A stretch of 64,000 bases of DNA from Hydractinia symbiolongicarpus (GCF_029227915.1 NC_079889.1:7998001-8062000); one strand, 5' to 3'; shown: positions 1-12,300, numbered from the stretch's first letter. Program-made: numbers and translations. The notes: generated from the letters alone by a model not told the origin.

Positions 1-1740
1 CAGAAAACAGCTAAACGACAATTCTTGAAATTTAGAAATTTTTTCTAGGGGAACCACCTTAATTATTATCGATTATAACGAAAGTGGATTGATGAACAAA
101 ACGAAGTAGTCCAGTAGTCAAATCTGCCACCATATCTTTTTACAAGGCCTCGAAACAATACGCTTTTTTACGGTCCCAGTTCATGTCAGCATTTTACACA
201 GATATTATTGCAGCCACTACGGCTTAAGTATTTACAAAAGTTTCAAAAGACCAAAACTGAAACTTGTTAACCCGCGACTGGGAACTAGTCTAATTTCCGG
301 GTAAATTTATTTATTTATTTAGACACAGTTGCACAAATCTGTGAAAGAGCTAATTTTTTTGAACACGTGACATGCCTCCACCATGTTCGACTCGCCGCCC
401 GGTATGCTAAAACAGACAACAGGACCTGGAATCGAGGTTGCGTATTCTCGTATATATTCAGTTCTTCCTCGTTTTTTACCGTATGTTCAATCTTTTATAC
501 GTTCACATTCAATACCTGTTTTTTCTTTTCAACGCTGCGCATTTATATTCATTCACAGCTGATTTTTATTTCAGGGTCGTTGCACGAATTTTAAATATTT
601 AAATTTGAGAAAGGTGTGTTATCATGAATCCAAATCAAGATTATCTTTGCAAAATGCTTTTATGTTGTTAAAAAAATGAAGAATATGTTCTAGCTAAATT
701 GATTTACGAGTTTTTGATGGACATGCACTTTGTTGTGTTGTTTCTCGCCTTTTTTTACTCCTGGGGACGGGAGGACGAGGGCTAACCTTTTTAATCTTTT
801 ATTCAGATCTTTTTGTTAATTTAGATAAAGACTAAGTCTATGATTGTACAACACTTGCACAATTCTCTTCTAGGTATTAATTAACCAACACATTTTGTTG
901 AGATTAAGTTAAATGTAATATAGGCTTTTTTATCCAACATATTGTAAGTACACGATAAACCTATAATATTTCTTAAAACAAAGCAACTTGTAATGAACAG
1001 CCAGACTAAAGTGGGTAAATAGAAAAGAATAAACCAGATTGGAAAAAAAAAAGAAAAAGAAAGAAAAGAAAAACAAAAGGGAATCTGAAGGTCATAAATT
1101 TTGTGTGCACAGTTGGGCGACTGTTGTACAATTCTATGACCTACGTCATGACTTTTCCCTTACACAAAAAATCTATTCACTTCTTTTTTGACTGCCCCTG
1201 TTACTTTTCAAGCTGTAACTAATAGATGTGCAATTCCGTGTGACGTATATATTGTGATTTTGCGTTAAAACAATTGACATGCGCGCGCATGCAAGTCCAG
1301 TAAAACAAAGATACTTACGCAGAAATTCCTGCAACGAGAAAAATAATAAGATAAAGAATAAAAAAATAGAAAATAAAAGGATAAGAAAAAATAGAAAGAT
1401 AAGAATAAGAAAATTATTTTCAGTTCCTTTCGTATTTCGTTTTTTGTATTCCTGGAAAATCTATGAATTAAGGCAATCAGCCCATATTTTCCAATGTGGT
1501 CCTGGTTTTTCTGCTCCCACGCATGCGCATACATTGCGCAATTTTGTAAACAATGGAAATTTGCCTAATGATTTTACCAGTGATGTCTGTATATGCAATA
1601 CGTATCAAAAAGCGAGAAAAAAAGAAAGTCTCTAATTCTTAAGAAGAATATTTTATATTCATCTGAAAAAGTTATGTGGATGAAAAATTTGGTTTACACA
1701 GGTTGAACGAACTGCAAAGAACGCCTGCATCAACCAAATC
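1..1740. other. Non-coding flank 3' of the glutathione peroxidase gene
   Basis: I see no supportable gene here. The open frames are short, low in complexity (for example the A-rich 1345-1420) and resemble nothing I know. The part nearest the peroxidase gene is probably its 3' UTR. A TTTATT at about 799, which reads AATAAA on the minus strand, could be its poly(A) signal, but this is only a consensus match. Confidence 0.5.
1090..1141. repeat. Imperfect 52-nt inverted repeat
   Basis: A perfect 7-bp outer arm (GGTCATA at 1090-1096 with TATGACC at 1135-1141) and an inner ACAGT/ACTGT arm enclose a short GC-richer loop. It lacks the UGA/GA core of a SECIS, so I do not link it to selenocysteine insertion. 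It may be a solo hairpin or a decayed TIR element. Confidence 0.5.
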
Positions 1741-1752
1741 TTCATCTCTAAC

Positions 1753-1806
1753 ATCATGGCTTTAACATCTGCCACGTAGCATGCAGTTTGCGTTAAAACC
1801 AATCAT
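1753..1806 (-). promoter_or_regulatory. Candidate SECIS element (form II) of the GPx gene
   Basis: On the minus strand, ATGA (1806-1803, with U at 1802) faces TGAT (1756-1753), giving the canonical non-Watson-Crick quartet with tandem G.A pairs. Above it is an 11-bp helix, 1801-1791 with 1767-1757, containing two G.U wobbles. An unpaired AAA follows at 1789-1787 on the 5' side, 12 nt above the quartet. A small apical helix, CTGC (1786-1783) with GCAG (1772-1769), closes the form II shape. The fold begins about 230 nt past the TAG stop of the peroxidase, as a eukaryotic SECIS should. The basal helix is weak. The fold was worked out by hand. Confidence 0.8.
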
Positions 1807-1887
1807 ACGACTTTTCCATCAAAACCTTTTGTTCCTCTCCATTTTCCTATACGCTTGAAGCGTTCGTACGTTGGCGCAAATGTTAAC

Positions 1888-1919
1888 GTGTGCAACACCA
1901 TTAATTGGGCGTTGCACAC
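1888..1919. repeat. 9-bp perfect inverted repeat in GPx 3' flank
   Basis: GTGTGCAAC (1888-1896) is the exact reverse complement of GTTGCACAC (1911-1919), with a 14-nt loop. Further GTGTGC-type words follow to about 1970. This may be a small MITE or a stem in the 3' UTR between the stop codon and the SECIS candidate. Confidence 0.5.
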
Positions 1920-2038
1920 ACGCTGAAGTGTGCGTGCAAAAGAACGCCTTTAATGGGCGGTGTGCACATGCTGATATAGCATTTTTTTATTTTTGTTTAT
2001 CGTGTAAATATATATAAACAATAAGTCACTTTATGTTT

Positions 2039-4828
2039 CTAAAAGAAAAGGTCATGTGTGGAATGCACATGCCTTTTTTGTTTTCTGTTCACATTTACGT
2101 TGGGTTCATTTTGTTGCTGAGCAGGAATTTTAAGTGTAGATTGTTCAACCACAGTTTGAGAAGAACCATTGTTTTCTGTTCCTTGGCTATTATTCTGCGG
2201 TCCCGTACCAACTCCTTGGCCATTATTCCCTTGTCCCTGCGTGGTTCCATTCCCTTGCATACTATCCCCGCCTACACATTCTTCCAATAACTGAAGTATA
2301 TCATCTTCAACCATAGCTGGCGTGGTTCGAGATGTGAATCTTTTGTATGGATGCCCATTTGAAGAAACCAACCATTTTGCAAAGTTCCACGAGATATCAT
2401 TATTACGAATAGGAGTCCATGTTATATCGGTACGGTTGGCAATCAAACCCATAGGTGCTGGGCATCGACTCTGAATAAATTATAGAATTATTTGCAACTG
2501 CAAAAAAAGGAGAAGGAGAGAAACAAGAAGTAAACAAACCTTTAGAAATGTGAACACTGGTGATTCTTCGTGTCCATTTACTTTGAGCTTTCCTGACAGT
2601 GGAAAATTTGGAACAAAACCAAAGCCTGGACGCACGTACTTTAAACAATTCATTAATTCAAAGTTCTCAGCCGGTTCCTAAAGTTTTAAGCATTAGGTTA
2701 AAGGTGTGTTCTTTCTGTATGTTGCAATACACCATTCCCGAATTACATGTTTTTTTAAAATTTTGGAATTTTGATTTTTGACCTTAACGTCATATTCAGC
2801 ATCAGTAAATTGGTGTGTGTATCAATTTTCAACTTCATCCGACATAAGAAAGTGCTGTTTTGGTGGCATCATTGTTACGGTCAAAGCCTTCTGAATTTTC
2901 GACTTGTACTAAAGCCTCATCTTCGAGCAAAGGTTAATTAGTACAAAATTAAAAAAACTGTTGTAGCAGGTTGTTTGTTTGATGTATAAATATGAAAATT
3001 TCACGATTTATCAATTTTCATGTGAGGATTTCGAAAATGACATTTGTTTTCTTTAAAACAGTTGAGAAAGAGCTGTGGCACATCAAAGAAAATAAATTCA
3101 GGAAAGGTGTATTACACTAATCGATTTTCCATTTAAAGTATATTTTTATTAACCATAGGTATTGGTTATAAAGACTTGTTATATGATAGATATTCCATAA
3201 TAGTAAAAGAAGAGTAAAAGTCTACCTGGTAACCAAATTGGTTGCACGGGAAACCAAATATTTGCAAATGGCAATGTGGATGGTTTGGATGGTTATTCTT
3301 TGCATATTCTGGACCGTATTTTTCTTGCAGTTCGTTCAATTTTCGATATTGTGGGGTGTACCTAAAGAAGATGACAAGCACCATAAACGACCAATGTACA
3401 CCGATGCTGTTCCGATTCGATAATGCAAAGTAACCTTAAGGACGAGGTTCGGAAATAAGCAAATAGCCGTCCATTTCATGTAGAAGTTTTCCCATATTTT
3501 GCGTCTCTTAAATGCGGATCCCTGAGCCGTTATTACTGAACTACAGTAGACTCCCGGTTATTCGAAGCCTCAAGGGGGATAAGAATTTACTTCGAATAAC
3601 CGGGAGTTCGAATAACTGAAAAATTCGTTTTCCCGCCAGATTTTCAACTTAACCTTAATGGGATGGACTTTTCTTAAGTGGTTCAGTTGAGCGTGTAAAC
3701 ACAAAGAATTTTTACTTTTTGAAGAAAGAATAAATTTGAACAAATTGTTAACAGGTTTTAAAATATGAAAGTTATAAAGAAAATGTATCTAGTAAATACA
3801 AGGAGTTCAACTCTTAAAAAAATCTTTAATGCTACATTGTTTTTTACTATCGATGTAGTGTTTTTGACATGTACGTGTTATCATGTTTAACTGCTTTCTG
3901 ATTTCAAGACCATTGTTTTAATCGCAGAAAATCAATGTTCTCACTCGACGATCTCCCAATAAGAAAAATTCGAATAACTGAGGGTGACTTAGCCTATAAT
4001 TGGCCCCAAGGGGAATAAAAATCACTTCGAATAACCGAATTATTCGAATAACTGAAGTTCGAATAACCGAAAGTGTTTTTGCCTGAGTTGGGTAAGCAGA
4101 TCCAAGGGGAACGCCATCTCACTTCGAATAACCGAATTATTCGAATAAGTGCAGGCTCGAATAACCAGGAGTCTACTGTAATCAAAAGGGCAAAATACCT
4201 CGGGAACAAGATGAATATTGCACAATTTATTTTGTTCTTTTGGTTTTCATATCAGTCGAAGCTTGGTGAAGTATGGTGTCTGCATTAAACCTCCTTGGAT
4301 TGGCTGGAAATGAATTCGCCATGACAGCATACACAATTAGTTTTTAACCAATCAGAAGGAACGAGGGGAAAAAATAACAACTTTGTCCCTAGGCATCATG
4401 TATATTCTCTTACACGACGATGTGAACATCTTCGCTTTTTAAAAAGGGGCTGTGGTTGAAATAAATAAAATTATTTTGTTGCAACCTAAATTTTACAACC
4501 TTGTTTTTTAACCTTTATTTCGCGGTAGTAACATGGCAACTCGGTATCATTTGAAACCAACCTTGTCACCAGGGCTTGCTGTTTTTATATCTACTTACCC
4601 TCAAAAGCTTGCTACGTTGACGGCGAAGAAGACTCTTCCTTTATAATCTTCGAAATTGAATTTATCATAATTATTCAATCCATAAACTTTGAATTGAAAG
4701 AATGTATCAGCTTCGCGTTCTTCTTCGCTTTCCGGTTTCGCACATGTCGAATACTCGTAAGGATCACCATTTCCCAAGTAAATGTAACTTAACAACAGGA
4801 CCAACGTCCTGAGTAATCCCTGGTCCAT
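2039..4828 (-). CDS. Secreted-type selenocysteine glutathione peroxidase with a C-terminal low-complexity extension
   Basis: Reduces hydrogen or lipid peroxides with glutathione; the N-terminal hydrophobic leader suggests secretion. Four exons on the minus strand: 4828-4599, 3361-3226, 2677-2540 and 2470-2039. All introns are GT-AG. About 311 aa. Exon 1 ends with the block NVASF followed by TGA (4603-4601) and GG, completed by G from exon 2, so the catalytic position reads Sec-Gly followed by YTPQY. The other tetrad residues are present: Gln in the FPCNQFG motif (about residue 118) and Trp-Asn in SWNFAKW (196-197). Secreted relatives are about 220 aa. Here about 75 extra residues rich in G, N and Q follow the last helix and end in a basic stretch. 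A SECIS candidate lies downstream at 1753-1806. The start is the ATG before the leader. A TIR MITE occupies intron 1. GPx3/5/6-like secreted or GPx4-like assignment is open. Confidence 0.9.
3544..4178. mobile_element. Tigger/pogo-type MITE, 635 bp, in GPx intron 1
   Basis: The left end is CAGTAGACTCCCGGTTATTC (from 3544) and the right end (4178 backwards) reads CAGTAGACTCCTGGTTATTC. TA dinucleotides at 3542-3543 and 4179-4180 form the target duplication. Subterminal words of the ATTCGAATAAC type recur in both orientations. No transposase remains. TIR style and TA target are those of pogo/Tigger-group Tc1-mariner elements, so it would depend on a transposase in trans. Confidence 0.85.
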
Positions 4829-6339
4829 TTTCGGACCAAGAATTTTGCGTCCAACGATTTGACGAATTTTCTTTGAAATAAAAATTATTAATTATTGGTC
4901 GCCTTTCATATCTGTTTGTAATGCATGATTAGTTTAAAGATGGAAAGATTAAAAAACTTCACTAGTTTCCAGACCTTTCTGCTTGCTTGATGTATTGTTT
5001 CACTACGTGATTCCGCCTGGAGGAGGAGGCGTAACTATGTTTCTCATAGAATGCTAACTGTCCGTATTCTAACTTATTACTGTCCGAATTCTAACTTATT
5101 ACTGTCCGAATTTTAACTTATTACTGTCCGAATTCTAACCTATTACTGTCGGAATTCTTACTTACGTTCTCAAAATACTATACACATTTCAGTACATGCA
5201 GTTCAGCTCACCCTATTCGTAATAATCAAAAAAAAAATAAAAACGCGGGGTAAACCTTTATTACAGATTTAGGGATAGCGAGGTAACAATTACCTCGTTT
5301 ATTTTAGCCGTTGTTTTTCCGATTTGTTAACATAATGGCAACAGGAGTTTTTAGCTTTTGTACAGGGGAAACCTCTTCTGAAAATTTCAGATTATAAAAG
5401 GAAATTTTTCCGCTGGTTAAGATATGAAATATCTTAAAAAAAAACAATGTAAAAAATTACTGCTTTCTTCTAAAACCACGCATTAAAAAACAAACTGCAT
5501 AGGAACGCCCAAACCAACCATTTTCATTTTAACAACTATCTTTTTACAACTACCCTACTAGTATTTACGCGTCTCAAGACAAAAAATTTCTGCAGTTCTA
5601 AATGGTGTTATGCTACAAATAGCTGCAACACGGCGTGCTTTAACAAGTACTCTCATCAGAGATTACTCGTCCATTTTACATCGCAAGAGTTTCTAATGTA
5701 CTGTAAAATAATGGCCAAAATGTACGAAACAGTTGCAAGCTAAAGATGTAAATAAGTAAATAAATAAATAAATGAATGAATAAATAAACGGCTCAGGATG
5801 AAGTCAAATTTCATTTTTCTAATAGAAAAGTGTATTGTATGCACTCTTTAAAATATTAACTTTGTTTTAGAAATACAGGTTGGTTACCAGGAAATACCTC
5901 GACCCCGGGGATTTTTTCTGGCAAACGAGATTGTTAGAAAAAGTATGCAGCTCTGGGGACAAGTTGAGTGTACTTATTCCAAATTGCATTAAACACTGAT
6001 CTCTGCGCGTCAAAACGTTAATCTTTAAGCCCCTGCAGCTTCTTGTTTGTAAGCTTATCAGTCGCCTCTTTCGTAAAATTTTGTGAGTGAGAGAAATATT
6101 GTCATTTTTTTAATTTTTATGAATCTTCTTCGGGTTTTATAATTGTCAAGTTATTACTTTATTCATGTAGGGAATACATTTTTTTCACCTCTGAAAATTT
6201 ACGGTAAGCTAAGCAGGATTTGTTTCGTTCCACAAGGTATATTTTTAAAAAACAGATCGGGGCCACACCCTGGTGAGAGATCTACATAAGCAGTTATTAT
6301 TACTAAGGAAATATATTTCTCGACGACTAATCTATTTTG
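4829..6339. other. Intergenic region between GPx and bystin
   Basis: This holds the presumed GPx promoter (4829 upwards) and the bystin 3' UTR. TTTATT at 6158-6163 reads AATAAA on the minus strand, about 180 nt past the bystin stop, and is a plausible poly(A) signal. A 22-bp tandem repeat sits at 5058-5157 and an AAAT-type microsatellite near 5755-5790. I see no gene. Confidence 0.5.
5058..5157. repeat. 22-bp tandem repeat, about 4.5 copies
   Basis: The unit CTGTCCGAATTCTAACTTAT(TA) repeats at 5058, 5080, 5102, 5124 and 5146 with one or two substitutions per copy. It lies upstream of the GPx start, so it could fall in that promoter region. Confidence 0.9.
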
Positions 6340-9300
6340 TTAATCGTCAAAATTCATGGGCATTCCCATGGCTTCACTGGGGATTTCCTCATCACGTGAT
6401 TTCGATTGAGTTAGCTCACGACGTATTTCTGGTGTGATCTAAAGAAGAAAAAAATATATATAGATAGATATATAGCCCATAAAATATATAGCCAACTTCT
6501 CAGTAATTTTCCTAAGTCTAATTTTTAGTCAGTCAATTATGCTTTTTACGACAGGTATCCGGACTAGTAACACTGGTATGAAGGTATAGAATACTTCAGT
6601 ATTGAAGTAAAAGTAACAATCTCAACAATTGTTTTCTTATTTAGATATGTTCTCAAATCCCTATACTAAAATTGGTACAGCCTACGACCTTCCACACCCC
6701 CTTTACAGTCCATGTTCACATGATTCGTCTAAATTTTATTTTTTTAATCTTCTGTAAGTAAAAATCCACACGTCTTTCCGTATAATTTTAATTTAATAAA
6801 ATTAAATTCAGTTTTTCCCCTTCAAAGTAATCCAGGCATAACAAAAATGCGGACAACCCGATAAAATACCGATATGTACACGATTGCTCTCACCTTATGA
6901 TGATTGTGTTTTTTACAAAGCTCCAGCAATGCTTCTTTTTGTTCGCTAGCTATATCTTCCTTGTATCTAAAACAAAACATAACACTGAGCGCCTGAAATA
7001 ACCACCTATTATCCATGCAAATTGCTATCGTCAAACTGATATTCAACATCCTCCCTCATCAGCCGTTTTAAATCGATTATAAATCGGGTAATCTGATTTC
7101 TCCTATGAATAAAATTTTTCCTGCTACATGCAATAACACATTTTTGGCAAAGTGAGTGTTGCTCCATAATATTACCTTTGCACAAACGTTAGGAATGCTT
7201 GGTGCCATAAAACAGGTAATTCTCGTTTGTCTGATTGAAACCTAAACAAATAAAAACAAAAGTTATTTTATACTTGCAAAAGACTGAAACAAAGAAATCT
7301 ATAAAAAAATAGCCGTATTTTGTCTGTTCAAAAGGGTTACCAATATTCCTTTGATCTTTCCGCGATTTTTAGAAACCAGGGGGTTGTTTAATCGCAAATC
7401 TTATTATTAATTGAAATGAATTTTAAAATTAATTTATTTCTGTAATTAATTTAATTACTTTAATTTATTACCATAAGTAAGAAAAATAAATTTAGTGATA
7501 AAAATGAATGCATTATTTTATTACCTCATTTTTAATAATAATTACCCCCGTAACCTCAATCGCCGTTTCCGCTCAAGAGCTACAGAAAACAAATGGGACA
7601 TTTTACTGATAGTTTTACTGACTTCGTTTTGACCGCTCGCACATCATACACTAATCAAAACGCTTGATTCTTTAAAAAACCAATCCAAGACTTTCGCGGC
7701 CTGGGCAAACGAAGTAACATGAGGACCGAAACATGATGGCCATTTTTGTTTTTAAAGTAATGGTGGGCTGTTTGTAAGTCTGTTTCACCTTTTTGTAGCC
7801 TATAAGCCTTTTATTTTCGTAACATTGGTTTTTTGTATGTTCTAAAATGTTAAGATAAACATATTGTCACGTTTTTTTTATCTACGTACAGATCTTAAAC
7901 GCCCCTGTTTTAGGATTTTTGGCTAGGAACGAATATTCTATTAGCTAATAGCCTTACTTTTTACTAATTTTGTTTGGTATAGGAGGTTTTTCTCCAACCC
8001 AACATTTATTTTTATGTCGAGGATGTAGCCACTTAGCTAGCTCATATATTTACCTAAAAAGTGAGAGTATAAAAATTCAGTTTGGCTATCAATATGGCAA
8101 TATTCTCAGCAATAAATCTTATGCTAAATGCAGTTTAGCTAGGTATCTACATCTTTAATTATTTTCCTTAAAACTTTTTTTGCAAATAAAATAGCTGAGC
8201 AATTGCTTTAGCTGGAGGGGTAACGACAGGCTGTTTCCTGTGTTGTCATTTTAACCGAAGATGTGATAAGGTTTTTTTGGAGAAGGGTACTGTTCAAGTC
8301 TGTTTAACTGTACTAAGCGGTTAGCTCAGTGTTAACAATAGCCTGCTTTTTGGAACAGGCTGTTACGTCTATGCAGGTCACCCCACCGTTTCTAATTAAT
8401 TTTTAAACTTTCTTGGGAATCACGCCTGTACGAATGTCCAACAATGTTTACCTGGACTAACCGCTTAGCCCTGTGCAAGAAGCGAAGGACTGTTTCTTGT
8501 GTTTTCATTTAAATAGAGTCTGCAAGAAAGTTTTTTTCAAAAGGGTATTATCCCTATACACTTGTGTAACACTTTTTAACTGTACTAAGCGCTCAATCCG
8601 GTGTCACGATTAATTTTTAACTTTTATAAAAACTTTTCCGCAAAATAAAATAATATTGACCGATTGTTTTTACTATGACGGAGTCACAGCGATTGTAAGC
8701 TGTGTTTTTATTTCAGCCTTTGTTGCGGGAAAGTTATTTTTTGAAAAATTTGTTACAGTCGCAACACTATAATGGTGTGTGCGCTTCACTTGATTTACGA
8801 CATACTGCATACCTGTAATAAAGCGCTCCACCTGACTGTGTCGCACAGTTTGCAGTTCTTTTTAAGCGCTCCTTAGGGCGTTCAACAACAGTCACTTCTG
8901 GCTCATCCCGGCGATTCGACGCCGGGTTTCCCGGCTAGTCTATCTTATAATATGTCTGTCACGCAACGAGACGAACGCAATGCGGTATAAATAGGATGGG
9001 CGAACCCGTGGATTTTTTAACGGGCCATCGACTAGTTCATTATAAAAAACAGAAAGACAGTATTAATTAAATATGGGGATCATATTACATAACTAATCAA
9101 AATTTAATAAATTTGCGGATAAGCTAATTAAAAAATTTCCTTGCTTTCTCAGGTGATAAGATCACAGAAATCTAATTTTTTGAATGGCTACGAAAAAAAA
9201 TTCAGGTAAATTTTTCTCGATCCGCTATATTTTATAATGGAGACTCTATTAAAAATGTATGACAACACCATGCAATGATTAGTCAGCATGTTTTAAGAAG

Positions 9301-12300
9301 CATTTGAATGCACCATGGAAAAAAACAAAACATCGACTTGTCGAGGAACCATAACGTTTATCTTTCTAGCTCTACCTAAATTTCCTTACACCCAGTAAAA
9401 TTTTAAACGTCACCAGGCTAAGAAAAATGAGTGCCATATATTTTCTGCTAGCAAAAATTGCCACCCTTAAAATATTCCTACACGTTTTGGCATTTTAAGT
9501 AATTTCTGTGGTAGCCATGCTTATTCTACTTGAGTATGTCACACCATAGTATTAAACACAAACCACTGACCTGACGAAATGATACACCAAAGCATCTATC
9601 ACACGAAACGGTAGTGCGTACTTTTTGTCTAATAGTAACCTCAAGAAGATACTGTTTGCACCTAATCGATGAACGGACAGAAATTCAAGATTCAGTTACA
9701 CGAGATCGTTGAATACAGAATATTCAAGTAACAGGGTTGACAGTAAGCGTTAAAATACGAAAACAAAATTAGTACGCTAGACGCTAAAGTTAATTTCCAC
9801 ATTGTACTTTTCTCCAATCCAAACAATCTGTCAAGAAAATCAGAAAACCGTGACATTTGATTGGTTAAAGATAACATCGGTCATTGGTCGTACATACCTG
9901 TATATTCCATCTCTGCAATCTTTAACATCGTAGCTGCCGAGTGAAGCACAGGTATACTTGTTTTCGCTAACACGCTTCCAATGATGACAGCTTCACGAAG
10001 AGAACACGACCCAGACTATAGTTGGTGAGAAAATATATTTCAAAACTACTAAACAAAAGAAAATTTAAGTGTTACAGTAGAGTCTCCATAACTCGAACCT
10101 CTATTACTCGAACGTCTCCTTAACTCGAACGAATTCGTTGGCACCGTGAAAGTTTCCTAATAAACTCTTATAAAAAAACCTCTACTACTCGAACCTCCAT
10201 AACTCGAATATTCCCTTAAGTCGAACAGATTATTTTGTCCCTTGAAGGTTTTTGACTCCATAACTCGAATTTTGTGGCATTTTGAAAAAAATTGATAAGT
10301 TTTCCTGATCATTTAACCCCTTATCATTTTCATATTTTAATGTTTACGTGTGATGTGCGCCTTATATTGTTCGAATGCATGATTCGAATGTTTTGTTTGT
10401 GTTTCGAACGACAACGCTTTCTCAACCAATTTTCAAAAACAGAATTTCATAGCAATCTGACAATGGCGTCTGTGGCAGGGCCAAAAAGAAGTAGAGCCGA
10501 TAACAAGTCCTGTAAAATAAAATACAGTGCCCTCAAAGAGCTTGAAAAAGGAACTGCTCCAAAGCGTTTTCTCGAAATTTGGAGAAGAAATGTTGGCTTC
10601 CCTAAAGGACTTAAATAAAAACATCAAACGAGATTATGATGATACTTGTAAACAATCAATTATAACTGATTTTTTTCAAAAATTTGAGCAAAAAGCAACT
10701 AAAACGCTCTGTTTTTGTATTTCATCAACCCAGAACCCCCAATAAGTAAGACTACGTACTTAATATACTGTTTTTGTTCATCTGGTAGGCAGATAAGGGA
10801 AAAATTTTGAAAAAACTTGAAAACCTCTACTACTCGAACGTCTCCTTAACTCGAACGGTTTCCTTTTCCCCCTGGCCGTTCGAGTTATGGAGACTCTTCT
10901 GTATCTCTCTTCAAATATGTTTATGTTGATTGCGGGAACAGACAAATCCAATTCCATATTAAGGTGCCCAAATGAGTTCTGCAACAGATAAAACCATAAA
11001 GACTTAGAGAGTTGATCCAAACTCAATACTTGATTAAAAGCTAGCAGTGATACTTACAAAAATAAGACAAGTGTTTTGAGAAAATTTTGCGGGAAAAAAC
11101 TGCGGATTTAAGTGTTTTGTATACCTCACGGCAGTAAATTTTCGAGGATTGCGATTTTAACAACAATCGAAATTTCATACTAAATTATTAAACCATATTT
11201 TCACTAACAGTTTACGAGGTCTTGTATTTTTTTAGCTTTCGAGTTTTCGCGGGAATAGTCTTTACGGGTTAGCAACTTAGCCAAGTCTTGTGAAAGAAAC
11301 TTTCGCGGAAAGTAAAATCAACACAAAAGATTTTATCCGCGAAAGTTTTTTTCCCCAAACGTTTCTTCTCTTAAAGAAGATAGTAGAATATAAAAGAGAC
11401 CACAATATCTCTTCGAAATACTAGAAGTATTTAAAATCGAAGGTTACACCACATTAGAAACATAAAAGATTGTTCATTAAAGCGCAATGGCTTATAAAAA
11501 CGTGAGAAAGAAAAAAAACACGAACAATAAGAACACATACCTCGCAGAGGGGTAGCAGAATCCCTTTAAAAAACGCTGCAGGTTTGAATAAGGATTTCTT
11601 TAACGCCTAAAACATAATTTGGTTAGTAAAAGCAGGGCTGGTCTGGAGTGAAGGAGCACAGACTGAAAAAGAAACGCTCGTAATGCCCATATTTGGGTAA
11701 CCACCTACCATATATAGATGATAATTTAGTCTTTTGTATTCAGCAATATCATCACGTATACGTGGCAATAATACCAAGTTAAAAAACCTAAAACAACAAA
11801 ATTTTTCAGAGCATTAGGAATTCCAGAACCATTAGCCACCAATCCTTATAACCTGGATATGGCAAGCTTAGTTAAAAAAACTTCGAACAGTATTCCCTCT
11901 AGAATATAAGCAGTAACAACGGATTCTATTTTTACTCGATACTTCTTACGACAAACACGTTTTGTTTTAAATATTTAACGGCACAAAATCAATATTTGGA
12001 AATTTTTATTATTTTCTGCATCAAAATTTATTATCAGAAAGTTTTCCTCTTCTTCTTTATCGACTCCAAGTCGCTACTGTCCCTTAAACTACTTCTTTGA
12101 AATACATCTTTATAATATAAACCGTCGTCTGTCTGTTTGTCTGTTACGGAAACGCGAAATGCGATATGTAAAGGACGGGTGCCCCCGTGGAATTCTTCAC
12201 GGGTTGACGACTAGTATTCTAGATTACCTTTGAGCCATTTTTGCGTTAAGATTTGAAACAAATATTCGCGACGCTTGATACATCGCAGCTGGCGTCCAGT

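Noticed and set aside
1090-1141. Hairpin as the SECIS
   Set aside because: Neither strand has the UGA/GA quartet at the base of the helix in the correct order, and the apical AA is missing.
1279-1635. 118-codon lysine/arginine-rich frame
   Set aside because: It arises from an A-rich tract (1345-1420). No resemblance to known proteins and no splice context.
4601-4603. TGA as a simple premature stop making the GPx a pseudogene
   Set aside because: It sits exactly at the catalytic position, later exons stay conserved and in phase, the other tetrad residues are intact, and a SECIS-like fold follows the stop.
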